DNA from: Alphaproteobacteria bacterium
GTDB lineage: Bacteria > Pseudomonadota > Alphaproteobacteria > Rhizobiales > GCA-2746425
Assembly (NCBI GenBank): GCA_024743215.1
Contig: JANSWZ010000002.1
Coordinates: 372,001-436,000 of the forward strand
Direction of reading: 5' to 3'
Length of the DNA: 64,000 nt
Shown: positions 51,491 through 61,553 of the stretch, piece by piece
Layout of the letters: every line of letters starts with the position of its first letter
Numbering within the stretch: position 1 is the first letter of the stretch
Notes under the pieces: generated by a model
What the model was told of the DNA's origin: nothing
The model's database searches: none
The model's input: the letters and a program-made list of their open reading frames with translations, nothing else
Made by a program: the position numbers and the translations under genes

Positions 51491-52396
51491 ATGAATTTGA
51501 ACCAGTTGAGGTTCTTTCTGTCCATCGCGGAAACCGGCTCTGTTACCCGCTCAGCCGAGTTACTGCATCTCAGCCAACCGGCGTTGACGCGCGGCATCAG
51601 GCAGTTGGAGGAAGAGCTTGGGGTATCCCTGTTTCAGCGGTTGCCTCGGGCCATGCGTCTGACCCGTTTTGGCACCAGCTTTCTTCGTCATGCCCAATCG
51701 GTGTTTGTGCAATTGGAAAATGCGCAGGCAGAACTGCAACATTTGAGCCAGCGGACAGAGGATGAAATTGTAATCGGCTCAGGCCCGACCTGGACCATGG
51801 GGGGCCTGGCTGAAATTGTCGGATCGGTGCTGCGCACCTATCCCAATATTTCGATCAAGGTTCGAACCGGCTACGACCAACAACTCGCGGATATGCTGCG
51901 CAGCGGTGAAGTTGATTTTGCGCTGACCGATATTTCCCGCGACCCGGATAAGGATGATCTCAGTCAGGAACCGCTGATCCATTGCCAATATGTGGTTGCC
52001 TGTCGCAATGACCATCCATTGGCGGGTGAGAAAAATGTATCCCTTGAACGCCTGCTCGCCTTCCCCTGGGCTATGCCGGATCGGGCGCTGAGCGCTTATG
52101 ATCGACTGGCGGGTCTGTTTCGCGCCGAGAGCCTGCCGGTGCCTTTGCCGCTTTTGCAATCAACGTCTTTCAACTTCATCCTGCGGCTGCTTGAAACATC
52201 TGACGCCCTGTCATTTGTGGTCGAATCATCATTGCAAACCCCTTACCAAAACCCAATTGTTGCGGTGGATATGGAAGTCCCGCTTCCCACGCGGCATGCC
52301 GGCATTGTAATGCGGCCAGACAGCTGGATCAGCCCGGCGACAGAAGCGTTGATTGATCAGTTGCGCACCCACTGTAAACAGAACCCCATTCAGTAA
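51491..52396 (+). CDS. LysR-family transcriptional regulator of the sulfatase locus
   Basis: 301 residues. The N-terminal helix-turn-helix reads MNLNQLRFFLSIAETGSVTRSAELLHLSQPALTRGIRQLEEELG in its known order, followed by the two-lobed effector domain. GGAGG lies nine bases before the ATG at 51491. It is divergent from one sulfatase (and the importer) and 110 bases ahead of a second sulfatase, so it probably controls both. Confidence 0.94.
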   Translation: MNLNQLRFFLSIAETGSVTRSAELLHLSQPALTRGIRQLEEELGVSLFQRLPRAMRLTRFGTSFLRHAQSVFVQLENAQAELQHLSQRTEDEIVIGSGPTWTMGGLAEIVGSVLRTYPNISIKVRTGYDQQLADMLRSGEVDFALTDISRDPDKDDLSQEPLIHCQYVVACRNDHPLAGEKNVSLERLLAFPWAMPDRALSAYDRLAGLFRAESLPVPLPLLQSTSFNFILRLLETSDALSFVVESSLQTPYQNPIVAVDMEVPLPTRHAGIVMRPDSWISPATEALIDQLRTHCKQNPIQ

Positions 52397-52506
52397 GCCC
52401 GGCGGGATCGATACTCTGGCTGCATGGCAACGAACGTTATTATTATTGGTGATGATAGCGCATGGCACGATAGAGAGACGGGACGCGGGTTTTTATTGGA
52501 GGCAAC

Positions 52507-53958
52507 ATGGCGAAACAACCAAATATTGTTTTCATTCTAACCGATCAGCAACGGCTCGATACCATAGCAGCCAATGGTTTTGAGCATATGGACACGCCCA
52601 ATCTGGACCGGTTGGTTCAGCGCGGTGCCGTCTTTGAAAACATGTATGTCTCGGCGCCATCCTGCTCGCCGTCACGAGCCGCTCTTTTCAGTGGCACTTA
52701 CCCGCACACAAATGGCGTTTTTCGTAATGAAGAACCGTGGAGCTATTGTTGGGTGGAAGAGCTTGCAAAGGTCGGATATCGCTGTGTCAATGTGGGCAAA
52801 ATGCACACCAATCCGGTTGAAGGCGCGTTCGGGTTTCATGAAAGGCATGTTGTTGAAAACAAGGATCGTGACCACCCCAATTTGCCGTTTTACCTGGATA
52901 ATTGGGACAAGGCGCTGCAGGCGCGCAAAGTGCAAAAGCCCTCTCGCGTGTCCTATCGCAAACGGCCGGACTATAATGAAAGTCTGGGAGCCTTTGTCTG
53001 GGAACTGGATGAAGATCTGCACTCCGATGTGTTCGTAGGTAAGACCGCCTGCTGGTGGCTTGACCGGTATAGTGGTGACGAGCCGTTCTTTCTTCAGATT
53101 GGATTTCCGGGGCCACATCCGCCCTATGACCCAACACAGGACTATCTGGACAGATATCTTGATCGGGACTTGCCGGAGGCCATTCTGGATTATGATCTGG
53201 CCAGCCAGCCAGCGCCGCTGAGAGCCATACGCCAGAATCAATTGGACAATGACCGCGATGCGATTGTGCATCAGGAGGCACCCACCCAGGATCAATTGCA
53301 CCGGCAGCGGGCTTGCTACTATGCCAATGTGTCCATGATCGATGCGCAGATTGGCGAAATTATCGATGCATTGGACAGGCGCGGCGTGCTGGACGATACG
53401 GTCATTATCTTCACCTCGGACCATGGCGACTGCCTGAATGATCACGGCCATTCGCAGAAGTGGACCATGTATGAGCAAAGTGTCCAAGTCCCGGCGATCC
53501 TGTGCTGGCCGGGGAACGTTGAAAAGGCCAGCCGCCACGCCGATTTGGTGTCTTTGATGGATTTCGGCCCGACAATTCTTGAAATTGCTGGCGCCGATAT
53601 ACCGCGATGGATGGAAGCCCAATCTCTGGGTGATCTGTTGTTTGGAAACCCCAAGGCCGACCGCGATTGTGTGTTTTCTGAACATGCCAATGACCGGGTT
53701 GTCATGGACACGAATTTTATGACCATGGTTCGCAATGGCCCGTGGAAACTGGTTCACTTTGTTGACAGTGATGAAGGTCAATTGTTCAATCTGGACAATG
53801 ATCCGGAAGAGCGTGTCAATCTGTGGAACAGCCCTGCCCATGCTGACACCTGCCGCGAGTTGATTGATAAAATCCTGACATGGCGCATAGAAAGCGCCCG
53901 CAAGACACAGGGCTTTGTTCAAATGCTCGCAAATCGCCAAAGGGAAGCGCGCTCTTAA
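52507..53958 (+). CDS. Sulfatase (type I, formylglycine-dependent), second copy
   Basis: 483 residues, no signal peptide. The formylglycine site C-S-P-S-R is at residues 53-57, with ILTDQQR and FTSDHGDCLNDHGH for metal binding and FPGPHPPYDP near the substrate site. It shares the family but not close identity with the sulfatase at 49848. GGAGG precedes the ATG by six bases. It follows the LysR gene and probably acts on a related sulfate ester. Confidence 0.93.
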   Translation: MAKQPNIVFILTDQQRLDTIAANGFEHMDTPNLDRLVQRGAVFENMYVSAPSCSPSRAALFSGTYPHTNGVFRNEEPWSYCWVEELAKVGYRCVNVGKMHTNPVEGAFGFHERHVVENKDRDHPNLPFYLDNWDKALQARKVQKPSRVSYRKRPDYNESLGAFVWELDEDLHSDVFVGKTACWWLDRYSGDEPFFLQIGFPGPHPPYDPTQDYLDRYLDRDLPEAILDYDLASQPAPLRAIRQNQLDNDRDAIVHQEAPTQDQLHRQRACYYANVSMIDAQIGEIIDALDRRGVLDDTVIIFTSDHGDCLNDHGHSQKWTMYEQSVQVPAILCWPGNVEKASRHADLVSLMDFGPTILEIAGADIPRWMEAQSLGDLLFGNPKADRDCVFSEHANDRVVMDTNFMTMVRNGPWKLVHFVDSDEGQLFNLDNDPEERVNLWNSPAHADTCRELIDKILTWRIESARKTQGFVQMLANRQREARS

Positions 53959-54053
53959 CTCAGGTCAGAATGCAGCGATGCAAATGCTGGCGTTTGAATC
54001 CTTAGCCTGATAAAAGGCCAGCGCATTGGCAGAAAAGCAAAAGAGTTCGCCTT

Positions 54054-54647
54054 ATGAGCAACCGCATTGGCAGCCGGTCCAGACAAACCAGTGAAACAGA
54101 CATCGAAGTGTCTGTCACGGTGGATGGAACCGGGCAGTATGACATTGAAACCGGCGTCGGATTTTTCGATCATATGCTGGAGCAATTGGCACGTCACAGT
54201 GGCATGGATTTCGAAATCCGGGCCAATGGCGATCTGCATATTGATGACCACCACACGGTAGAAGATGTTGGCATTGCGCTTGGTATGGCGCTGAATGATG
54301 CGCTGGGCGACCGAGCCGGGATTACCCGCTATGGATCGGCCGATCTGCCCATGGATGAAGCCATGTCACGGGCAGCGATCGATGTGTCCGGCAGACCGTT
54401 TCTGGTTTGGAACCTTGCCTTCAATGCTGCAAAAATCGGCAATTTCGATACCGAACTGGTGCGCGAGTTTTTCCAGGCATTTGCCATGAATGGACGGCTG
54501 ACGCTGCATGTTGAGGGTGTCTATGGTGAGAATAATCACCATATTGCGGAAAGCGCCTTCAAGGCGGTCGCACGAGCCTTGCGGGTTGCGATTGCCATGG
54601 ATAGCCGTGAAAGCGGCAAGATACCTTCCACCAAAGGCACCCTTTAA
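54054..54647 (+). CDS. hisB: Imidazoleglycerol-phosphate dehydratase
   Basis: Histidine step 6. 197 residues, single-domain type without the phosphatase found in enterics. Mn-ligand motifs [26 protein letters not shown] and [13 protein letters not shown] are complete. First gene of the hisB-DUF2628-hisH-hisA-hisF-hisE-coaA run. Confidence 0.97.
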   Translation: MSNRIGSRSRQTSETDIEVSVTVDGTGQYDIETGVGFFDHMLEQLARHSGMDFEIRANGDLHIDDHHTVEDVGIALGMALNDALGDRAGITRYGSADLPMDEAMSRAAIDVSGRPFLVWNLAFNAAKIGNFDTELVREFFQAFAMNGRLTLHVEGVYGENNHHIAESAFKAVARALRVAIAMDSRESGKIPSTKGTL

Positions 54648-54658
54648 AGAGGTTCCGG

Positions 54659-55126
54659 ATGCAGTCCTATACTGTTCACACACCGCCTTCGCCATCGCAG
54701 GACGAGCGCTTGTCAAAAGCTGTGTTCGTGCGCGACGGGTTTCATCTGGTGGCGCTGATTGCGCCGCCGCTCTGGCTGCTTTGGTACCGCCAATGGCTGG
54801 GCTTGGTGCTGTATATTGCGGCGCTGATCTTGCTGGATTTTGCGACTGAAATTGCTTCTTTTTGGACCCTTTCCATTGTCAATTTTCTATTTGGTCTTGG
54901 CATTGCGCTGGAGGCCAGCACATTACGACGCTGGCGGCTGAACGCTAAAGGGTGGCAGCTGGCAGGTGTCGTGTCGGCGCATGATCTTGAGGATGCGGAG
55001 GAGCGGTTTTTTGCCAGTCATGCCGAACAGCGTAAAACGGCGCACACACCCGTGCGCGTGACTTCAGGCATTCCCTCTATTCGCGCAAAATCCGCAACAC
55101 CCAATATAATCGGATATCAGTCATGA
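54659..55126 (+). CDS. DUF2628 membrane protein
   Basis: 155 residues. A short N-terminal part is followed by hydrophobic segments ([47 protein letters not shown]) and a polar tail. It is the DUF2628 protein that stands between hisB and hisH in many Rhizobiales. The role is unknown. Its stop overlaps the hisH start (ATGA). Confidence 0.9.
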   Translation: MQSYTVHTPPSPSQDERLSKAVFVRDGFHLVALIAPPLWLLWYRQWLGLVLYIAALILLDFATEIASFWTLSIVNFLFGLGIALEASTLRRWRLNAKGWQLAGVVSAHDLEDAEERFFASHAEQRKTAHTPVRVTSGIPSIRAKSATPNIIGYQS

Positions 55127-55827
55127 GCCAATCGATGCGAGTCGCGATTATTGACTACGGGTCCGGCAATTTGCGCTCTGCGGAAAAATCCTTCCAGCGG
55201 GCGGCGCGAGAACGCGACATTGCCGCCGATATTGTGGTGACGGATGATCCCGACTTTGTTGCAAAGGCTGACCGGATCGTGTTGCCCGGGGTTGGTGCAT
55301 TTGCCGATTGCCGCGCTGGCTTGTTTGCGATTGATGGTCTGGTGGACGCTTTGCGCGACAGTGTGGAACAGCGCTCAGTGCCGTTTTTCGGCATTTGTGT
55401 TGGCATGCAGTTGATGGCCAGCCGTGGCCTGGAAAAGGAAGTCTGTGATGGGCTGGGGTGGATTGCGGGAGATGTGGTTCCCATCAAGCCCAGTGATCCG
55501 GAGCTGAAAATTCCGCAAATGGGATGGAACACGCTTCTTGAGCAACGCGCACATCCGGTCTGTGACGGCATTCAATTGGGCCCAGACGGCCTCAACGCCT
55601 ATTTTGTCCATTCCTATCATATGGTGCCAGACAATCCGGATCATATTGTTGCCTTGACGGACCATGGTGGTCCGGTCACGGCCATTGTGGCGCGTGACAA
55701 TCTGATCGGCACACAATTTCACCCGGAAAAAAGCCAGCAGCTTGGCCTGTCGCTGATTGGCAATTTCCTGAACTGGTGGCCAGCGAAAAGCCGGGCACAA
55801 ATCGATGCTGTGGCTGCCACGGCCTGA
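55123..55827 (+). CDS. hisH: Imidazole glycerol phosphate synthase subunit (glutamine amidotransferase)
   Basis: Supplies ammonia from glutamine to HisF. 234 residues: [11 protein letters not shown], the nucleophile Cys in [13 protein letters not shown], and the His-Glu pair in [17 protein letters not shown] is also typical. Coupled to the DUF2628 gene by ATGA. Confidence 0.97.
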   Translation: MSQSMRVAIIDYGSGNLRSAEKSFQRAARERDIAADIVVTDDPDFVAKADRIVLPGVGAFADCRAGLFAIDGLVDALRDSVEQRSVPFFGICVGMQLMASRGLEKEVCDGLGWIAGDVVPIKPSDPELKIPQMGWNTLLEQRAHPVCDGIQLGPDGLNAYFVHSYHMVPDNPDHIVALTDHGGPVTAIVARDNLIGTQFHPEKSQQLGLSLIGNFLNWWPAKSRAQIDAVAATA

Positions 55828-55859
55828 CATGATTGCTTTGAGAGAAACGAATTGAACCG

Positions 55860-56591
55860 ATGATCCTTTTTCCAGCCATTGATTTGAAAGACGGCCAGTG
55901 TGTGCGCCTGAAACTGGGTGACATGAATCAGGCGACCGTCTTCAATGACAGTCCCGGCGCTCAGGCCAAAGCCTTTGAAGAACAGGGTTTTGAATGGTTG
56001 CATGTGGTTGATCTGGATGGTGCCTTTGCCGGTGAAAGCCGCAATGGCGCAGCTGTTGATGCGATTTTGGCCGCCACAAATAATCCGGTGCAGTTGGGAG
56101 GCGGCATTCGCACTCTCGATCACATTGAAGCCTGGCTTTCAAAAGGCCTTGCCCGGGTCATTTTGGGCACAATTGCTGTGCGGGACCCTGCTCTTGTGCG
56201 GCAGGCCTGTGCTGAATTTCCGGGAAAAATTGCCGTTGGCATAGATGCCCGCTCCGGCCATGTGGCCGTGGAAGGCTGGGCCGAAACATCTGATCTGACG
56301 GTTCTGGATATGGCCAAGCGGTTTGAAGATGCAGGCGTTGCAGCCATCATCTACACCGATATTGACCGGGATGGCGTTCTGGCTGGCATCAACTGGGACA
56401 GCACATTGGAGCTTGCCAATCATGTGTCCATTCCGGTGATTGCATCAGGTGGTCTTGCCTCCATGGATGACATTCAACGAATGACGCAAGGCGACGCGCA
56501 GATTCTGGAAGGTGCCATTTCCGGACGGGCCCTCTATGACGGCCGGATCGATCCGGGCGAAGCTCTGACCCTGTTGAAGAAAGCTGCTTGA
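55860..56591 (+). CDS. hisA: ProFAR isomerase (HisA)
   Basis: Isomerises ProFAR to PRFAR. 243 residues, a half-barrel duplication: [12 protein letters not shown] with the first catalytic Asp, [27 protein letters not shown] with the second catalytic Asp, and [13 protein letters not shown]. Stop and hisF start share one base (TGATG). Confidence 0.97.
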   Translation: MILFPAIDLKDGQCVRLKLGDMNQATVFNDSPGAQAKAFEEQGFEWLHVVDLDGAFAGESRNGAAVDAILAATNNPVQLGGGIRTLDHIEAWLSKGLARVILGTIAVRDPALVRQACAEFPGKIAVGIDARSGHVAVEGWAETSDLTVLDMAKRFEDAGVAAIIYTDIDRDGVLAGINWDSTLELANHVSIPVIASGGLASMDDIQRMTQGDAQILEGAISGRALYDGRIDPGEALTLLKKAA

Positions 56592-57364
56592 TGCTGAAAA
56601 TCCGTGTCATTCCATGCCTTGATGTCAAAGAAGGCCGCGTCGTCAAAGGCGTCAATTTTGTCGACCTGATTGATGCCGGTGACCCGGTTCAAGCCGCTAT
56701 CGCCTATGATGCTGCCGGTGCCGACGAGTTGTGTTTTCTGGATATCACAGCCAGCCATGAAGACCGTGGCATTTTGCTGGATGTCGTGCGCGAGACAGCG
56801 GAGCATTGCTTCATGCCGCTGACCGTTGGCGGCGGCGTCAGGGAAGTTGCTGATATTCGCAGCCTGCTGCTGGCCGGTGCCGACAAGGTGTCGATCAATA
56901 CAGCTGCGGTGAAAAACCCGGACTTTGTGCGCGAGGCGGCAGACAAATTTGGCAATCAATGCATTGTCGTCGCCATTGATGCAAAACGCGTTTCTGAACC
57001 TGATGAGCCAGAACGGTTTGAGATTTTTACCCATGGCGGGCGCGAGGCAACCGGCATTGATGCTGTCGCTTTTGCCAAACAGGTAGTTGCCCTGGGGGCC
57101 GGGGAAATTCTTCTGACCAGTATGGATCGGGATGGCACCAAGATCGGTTACAATCTGCCGCTCACCAAAGCCATTGCCGACGCTGTTCATGTGCCGGTGA
57201 TTGCCTCCGGCGGAGTTGGCAATCTGGATCACCTTGTGGAAGGTGTAACCGGCGGCCATGCAAGCGCCGTTCTCGCAGCTTCAATTTTTCACTTTGGCAC
57301 CTATACGATTGCTGAAGCCAAGGCGCATATGGCCAAAGCCGGCCTGCCGATGCGGCTTGTCTAA
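56591..57364 (+). CDS. hisF: Imidazole glycerol phosphate synthase subunit (cyclase)
   Basis: Closes the imidazole ring, releasing AICAR. 257 residues: [15 protein letters not shown] with catalytic Asp, [20 protein letters not shown] with the other Asp, [14 protein letters not shown] and [13 protein letters not shown]. The ATG at 56591 overlaps hisA by one base; a TTG one codon upstream is not needed. Confidence 0.97.
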   Translation: MLKIRVIPCLDVKEGRVVKGVNFVDLIDAGDPVQAAIAYDAAGADELCFLDITASHEDRGILLDVVRETAEHCFMPLTVGGGVREVADIRSLLLAGADKVSINTAAVKNPDFVREAADKFGNQCIVVAIDAKRVSEPDEPERFEIFTHGGREATGIDAVAFAKQVVALGAGEILLTSMDRDGTKIGYNLPLTKAIADAVHVPVIASGGVGNLDHLVEGVTGGHASAVLAASIFHFGTYTIAEAKAHMAKAGLPMRLV

Positions 57365-57378
57365 CAACGGATATTGTT

Positions 57379-57705
57379 ATGAGTACATTTTCTCTGAACG
57401 ATCTGGAAGCCATTGTCGAGCAACGCAGTTCTGCGGGCGCGGAGACATCCTATACGGCGCGCCTGCTTGAAAAGGGCCCTTTGAAATGCGCCGAAAAATT
57501 TGGCGAAGAGGCTGTTGAACTGGCGTTGGCAACCGCGGCGCAAGAGCAGGAAGACGTGGCGAATGAAGCTGCTGATGTATTGTATCATCTGATGGTTTTG
57601 CTGCGCGCACGCAGCGTTGGCCTGGACCAGGTGATGGAGATTCTTAACCAGCGTACTGCACAATCCGGTCTTGCGGAAAAAGCCGCACGCAGTGCGCCTG
57701 AATAA
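57379..57705 (+). CDS. hisE: Phosphoribosyl-ATP diphosphatase
   Basis: Histidine step 2. 108 residues: [28 protein letters not shown] and [17 protein letters not shown] carry the Mg-binding acidic residues of the MazG-like fold. Separate from hisI, as in other Alphaproteobacteria. Confidence 0.96.
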   Translation: MSTFSLNDLEAIVEQRSSAGAETSYTARLLEKGPLKCAEKFGEEAVELALATAAQEQEDVANEAADVLYHLMVLLRARSVGLDQVMEILNQRTAQSGLAEKAARSAPE

Positions 57706-57715
57706 GAAGCCTGAT

Positions 57716-58690
57716 ATGAGCTTGCCAAAACCATCTGACAGCAGCCTGCATGAAGGCTCCCTTTCGCCCTATCGCATCTATGATGTGGAGCATTGGTCAA
57801 AACTGCGCGCCGATACGCCGATGACGCTGTCGATCAATGAAATCCGCAGACTGCAAAGTCTGAACGACCCGATATCAGTCGAGGAGGTTGAGCGGGTCTA
57901 TCTGCCCCTTGCCCGTCTGCTGTTCCACTATGTAAAGGCAACACAAAGCCTGTTTCAGGCGACCGCCCAGTTTCTCGATATGAAAGACAGCAAAGTGCCG
58001 TTTATCATCGGGTTGGCCGGGTCCGTCTCGGCAGGCAAATCCACCACAGCCCGTGTCTTGCAGGCTCTGCTGTCACGCTGGCCCTCCATGCCCAAGGTGG
58101 ATCTGATTACCACAGACGGTTTTTTGTATCCCAACGCTGTGTTGAAAGCTGAGGGTTTGATGGAGCGCAAAGGCTTTCCGGAAAGCTACGATGTCACCGC
58201 ATTGCTGCGCTTCCTGACTGATATCAAGGCCGGAAAGCAATTTGCCACCGCACCGCTCTATTCGCACCTGATTTACGATGTGGTACCAAACGAAACAGTC
58301 ACGATTTCCAATCCGGATATTCTGATCCTGGAAGGATTGAACGTGTTGCAGGTCCGTGACCTGCCACCGGGTGGCGACAGTGTTCCCTTCGTGTCGGACT
58401 TTTTTGATTTTTCAATTTATCTGGATGCAGACGAGGTCTTTGTTCAGCAATGGTACCGTGAGCGGTTTTTGCGCCTGCGGGAAACCGCATTCCGCGATCC
58501 GAAAAGTTTCTTCAGGACCTTTGCCGAATTGACGGAAGAGGAAGCGGTGGCCACTGCCGATGATATCTGGGCACGGATCAACCGGCCCAATCTGCTGGAG
58601 AACATTTTGCCGACACGGCAACGCGCTGACCTGATACTGCGCAAGGGCGGAGATCACAAAATTGATCAGGTGGCATTGCGCCGACTATAA
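57716..58690 (+). CDS. coaA: Pantothenate kinase, type I
   Basis: First step of coenzyme A synthesis. 324 residues: phosphate loop [12 protein letters not shown], then [22 protein letters not shown] and [10 protein letters not shown]. The ATG at 57716 follows AAGAAG; a longer frame to 57671 runs into hisE. It ends the operon, as in many Rhizobiales. Confidence 0.96.
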   Translation: MSLPKPSDSSLHEGSLSPYRIYDVEHWSKLRADTPMTLSINEIRRLQSLNDPISVEEVERVYLPLARLLFHYVKATQSLFQATAQFLDMKDSKVPFIIGLAGSVSAGKSTTARVLQALLSRWPSMPKVDLITTDGFLYPNAVLKAEGLMERKGFPESYDVTALLRFLTDIKAGKQFATAPLYSHLIYDVVPNETVTISNPDILILEGLNVLQVRDLPPGGDSVPFVSDFFDFSIYLDADEVFVQQWYRERFLRLRETAFRDPKSFFRTFAELTEEEAVATADDIWARINRPNLLENILPTRQRADLILRKGGDHKIDQVALRRL

Positions 58691-58693
58691 GCT

Positions 58694-59692
58694 CTAAACC
58701 ATGCTTGGCAGAATACGGTCCGGCACGGCATGGCCATCCAACAGTGATTTGATGTTCACAATCACCTTGTCGCCCATATCAATGCGCCCTTCGATGGTCG
58801 CGGATCCCATATGTGGCAACAGCACGACCTTGTTGGATTGTGCCAGTTTCAGCAATTTGGGATTGATGGCCGGCTCATGTTCAAACACATCCAGACCGGC
58901 CCCTGCCAACTGACCCTCTTCCAGCATTTTCAGCAGCGCATTTTCATCAATGATCTCGCCGCGCGCCGTGTTCACCACATAGGCTTCAGGCCGCATCAAT
59001 TGCAGCCGCCGGGCTGACAGGAGATGATAGGTGCCGGGCGTATGTGGGCAATTGACCGAAATGATATCCATCCGCGCCAGCATCTGATCGAGACTGTCCC
59101 AATAGGTTGCCTCAAGATCATCTTCAATTTCGGCAGGCAAAGGTCTGCGATTGTGGTAGTGAATTGCCAGACCAAATGCCTTGGCGCGGCGCGCTACCGC
59201 CTGTCCAATACGGCCCATGCCGACAATACCAAGGCGCTTTCCGGAAATACGACGCCCGGTCATCCATGTGGGTGACCAACCAGACCAATGCGCCCCATCT
59301 GGAAGTATCGCAGCGCCTTCGGCCAACCTGCGTGGTACGGCAAGAATCAGCGCCATAGTCATGTCTGCGGTGTCTTCGGTAAGCACATTTGGTGTGTTGG
59401 TAATAACAATTCCCTTGTCATGGGCAGCACCCACATCAATGTTATCCACACCATTTCCGAAGTTGGCAATCAGCTTCAATTGTGGCCCGGCCTGATTGAT
59501 GATGGCGGCATCGATCCGATCGGTAACCGTGGGAACAAGCACGTCCGCTGTCTTCACTGCATCCACCAATTCCGCCTGTGTCATGGCGTGATCGTCCAAA
59601 TTGAGCTTGGCATTGAACAGCTCGCGCATGCGCGTTTCCACCTGTTCCGGCAGTTTCCGCGTTACCACAACCAGAGTTTTTGATCTCGGCAT
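58694..59692 (-). CDS. D-2-hydroxyacid dehydrogenase, glyoxylate/hydroxypyruvate reductase type
   Basis: 332 residues. NAD loop GIVGMGRIGQAVARRAKAFG, catalytic Arg in VNTARGEIIDE, Glu in LDVFEHEP and His in LPHMGSAT. Closest in style to GyaR glyoxylate reductases. Its ends abut coaA (convergent, 3 bases apart) and it is divergent from the SH3 protein. Confidence 0.93.
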   Translation of the reverse strand: MPRSKTLVVVTRKLPEQVETRMRELFNAKLNLDDHAMTQAELVDAVKTADVLVPTVTDRIDAAIINQAGPQLKLIANFGNGVDNIDVGAAHDKGIVITNTPNVLTEDTADMTMALILAVPRRLAEGAAILPDGAHWSGWSPTWMTGRRISGKRLGIVGMGRIGQAVARRAKAFGLAIHYHNRRPLPAEIEDDLEATYWDSLDQMLARMDIISVNCPHTPGTYHLLSARRLQLMRPEAYVVNTARGEIIDENALLKMLEEGQLAGAGLDVFEHEPAINPKLLKLAQSNKVVLLPHMGSATIEGRIDMGDKVIVNIKSLLDGHAVPDRILPSMV

Positions 59693-59922
59693 TTAGCGCT
59701 AGCCCCTTCTCTTTGAGAGCTCTTTAACCATATCTGTTCAAAACATGTATATGGTATCAACAGATATCGCCCGATCCGGACAAGGCTCATTTTTGCAGAC
59801 CCTAACAGATAGAACTGCAAACACAATTTGAATGACTTTGTATAATGTGTCAGGAGAGCAGATGCCAAGCCTCCTATTGCGTGGACGGCGAGTTTGCAAC
59901 GTAGGGTGCGCTGATAAGGTGT

Positions 59923-60567
59923 ATGAGTGCGCAGGACATGAGTTTTAAAGTGATGCAATTTGGGTCGGCAGTGCGAAAGCAGTACCGAAGGATACGCCTT
60001 GGCAAGGTTTTATCCATCGCCTGCCTGAGCTTGCTCGCGTTTACATTTTCGATGTTTGGTCCGGGCCCTGGCCCTGCCTTTGCTCAATCAGCCGATGAGC
60101 GTGGTATTCGTGTCGGGACATCTGGTCTGCCCCTGCCCCGCTTTGTCAGCCTGAAGTCCAATCAGGTGAATGTGCGCGTTGGACCTGGACGGGATTACGA
60201 CATCGCCTGGATTTTCGTCAAAGGCGGCTTGCCAGTTGAAGTTTTTCAGGAATCCGACAATTGGCGGCGCATTCGTGATGCGGCCGGAAATTCCGGTTGG
60301 GTGTTCCACAGCCTTCTGTCGGGACGCAGAACCGCACTGGTTACCCCATGGACCAGTGATGCCGAACCGCTTCCGCTCTATCGGGAGCGCAGTGTTGGGG
60401 CAAAACTCAATGCAAGACTGGAAACCGGCCTGCTGGTGAATATTGAAGAATGCGATGGCGAATGGTGCCGTGCATTCCTGAGAGACGCGGAAGACAAGAG
60501 CTATCGCGGGTTTGTCCAGCAGAACAAATTGTGGGGTGTCTACCCCAATGAAGAATTCGAGGACTAG
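59923..60567 (+). CDS. Secreted SH3-domain protein
   Basis: 214 residues. A basic N-terminus and hydrophobic helix ending PAFAQS near residue 55 form the export signal. Two SH3-like repeats follow: SNQVNVRVGPGRDYDIAWIF...GWVFHSLLSGRR and a second ending GFVQQNKLWGVYP. Proteins of this family probably bind cell-wall glycans. A second ATG at 59938 preceded by AGGAC is possible. It resembles the end of the protein at 41262 only in general fold. Confidence 0.9.
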   Translation: MSAQDMSFKVMQFGSAVRKQYRRIRLGKVLSIACLSLLAFTFSMFGPGPGPAFAQSADERGIRVGTSGLPLPRFVSLKSNQVNVRVGPGRDYDIAWIFVKGGLPVEVFQESDNWRRIRDAAGNSGWVFHSLLSGRRTALVTPWTSDAEPLPLYRERSVGAKLNARLETGLLVNIEECDGEWCRAFLRDAEDKSYRGFVQQNKLWGVYPNEEFED

Positions 60568-60596
60568 CCGCACCGCAATGGTGACGTTTAATTTCC

Positions 60597-61529
60597 TTAG
60601 CTTCTCACCAGGAAATCCTCGATCAATTCAAGCGAAGAATTGCCTTCCATCGGCCCCCGTTTTGTGACAGAAAGCGCGCCTGCTGCATTGGCGTATTCTC
60701 CAGCGGTTTCCATGGAATAGCCCTGTATCAGAAGCGCCAGAAACGTTCCGCAAAAACAATCACCCGCTCCAGTTGGGTCCACTTCCGATACATGATGAGG
60801 TGCAATGGCAAATTCGCTTTTTCCGTCCAGGATCAATGCGCCTTTTGATCCGCGCTTCAAGGCAATGATATCGGCGCCGCCTGACTTCAAACGATCGATC
60901 GCAGCCTCTTCTGTCATACCAGGATAGAGGTGGGTCAGATCATCTGTGCTTGGCAAAAGGTAAGTACATTTGCTGATGATGTCATCCAGGGCTACACGCA
61001 CTTCAGTGTCGCGCATCAACTCGGGACGAATATTGGGATCGCAGCTCACTTTTCCGCCTGCGGCAATCGTCTGGTCAAAAACCTTTAACACCATGTTTCG
61101 CAGGTTCGGATTTCCAAGAGATGAGGCTGAGATGTGGAACAGCGTATCGTGCAATTGCAAACCGTCCGCAGGAACCTGGAAAGAGTCCGCTGCCGTGCCT
61201 GCCAAATGGAAAATGAACACTCTTTGGCCATCGTTGAAATAGGAGACGAAGGCAACGCCGGTCGGACGTTCGGGATCGACAAAAATATGTTCCACCCCCA
61301 CACCATCATCTTTGAGACGTTGGAGTAGCGCTTTTCCGAAGCCATCCGCCCCAACGCCGCCCAAAATTGAGGTCTGTGCACCCAGGCGAGCAGCCTGATC
61401 TATGAAAATGGCTGGTGCGCCACTTGGAAAAGGACCTGAGTATTTGGAAATCTGCTCCAATGCACAATCTTTTGTGTGCGATACGAACTCAACGAGCAGT
61501 TCACCAACGGTGATGATGTTTGTGGGCAT
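60597..61529 (-). CDS. PfkB-family carbohydrate kinase (tagatose/2-keto-3-deoxygluconate kinase type)
   Basis: 310 residues. Substrate region GPFPSGAPAIFIDQAARLGAQTSILGGVGADGFG, and the ATP/catalytic signature DPTGAGDCFCGTF with the base Asp. Agrobacterium TagK and related kinases have this layout. It lies 25 bases downstream of the LysR gene on the same strand, so the pair is probably one operon. The substrate is uncertain. Confidence 0.88.
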   Translation of the reverse strand: MPTNIITVGELLVEFVSHTKDCALEQISKYSGPFPSGAPAIFIDQAARLGAQTSILGGVGADGFGKALLQRLKDDGVGVEHIFVDPERPTGVAFVSYFNDGQRVFIFHLAGTAADSFQVPADGLQLHDTLFHISASSLGNPNLRNMVLKVFDQTIAAGGKVSCDPNIRPELMRDTEVRVALDDIISKCTYLLPSTDDLTHLYPGMTEEAAIDRLKSGGADIIALKRGSKGALILDGKSEFAIAPHHVSEVDPTGAGDCFCGTFLALLIQGYSMETAGEYANAAGALSVTKRGPMEGNSSLELIEDFLVRS

Positions 61530-61553
61530 TTCGATTTACCAAAGCTCCTGAAG

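Noticed and set aside
52672-53940. Open minus-strand frame of 422 codons opposite the second sulfatase
   Set aside because: The plus strand here encodes a complete sulfatase with all catalytic motifs; the reverse frame has no recognisable motif and is a codon-bias shadow.
56534-57259. Open minus-strand frame of 241 codons
   Set aside because: Antisense to hisF, which is complete and certain.
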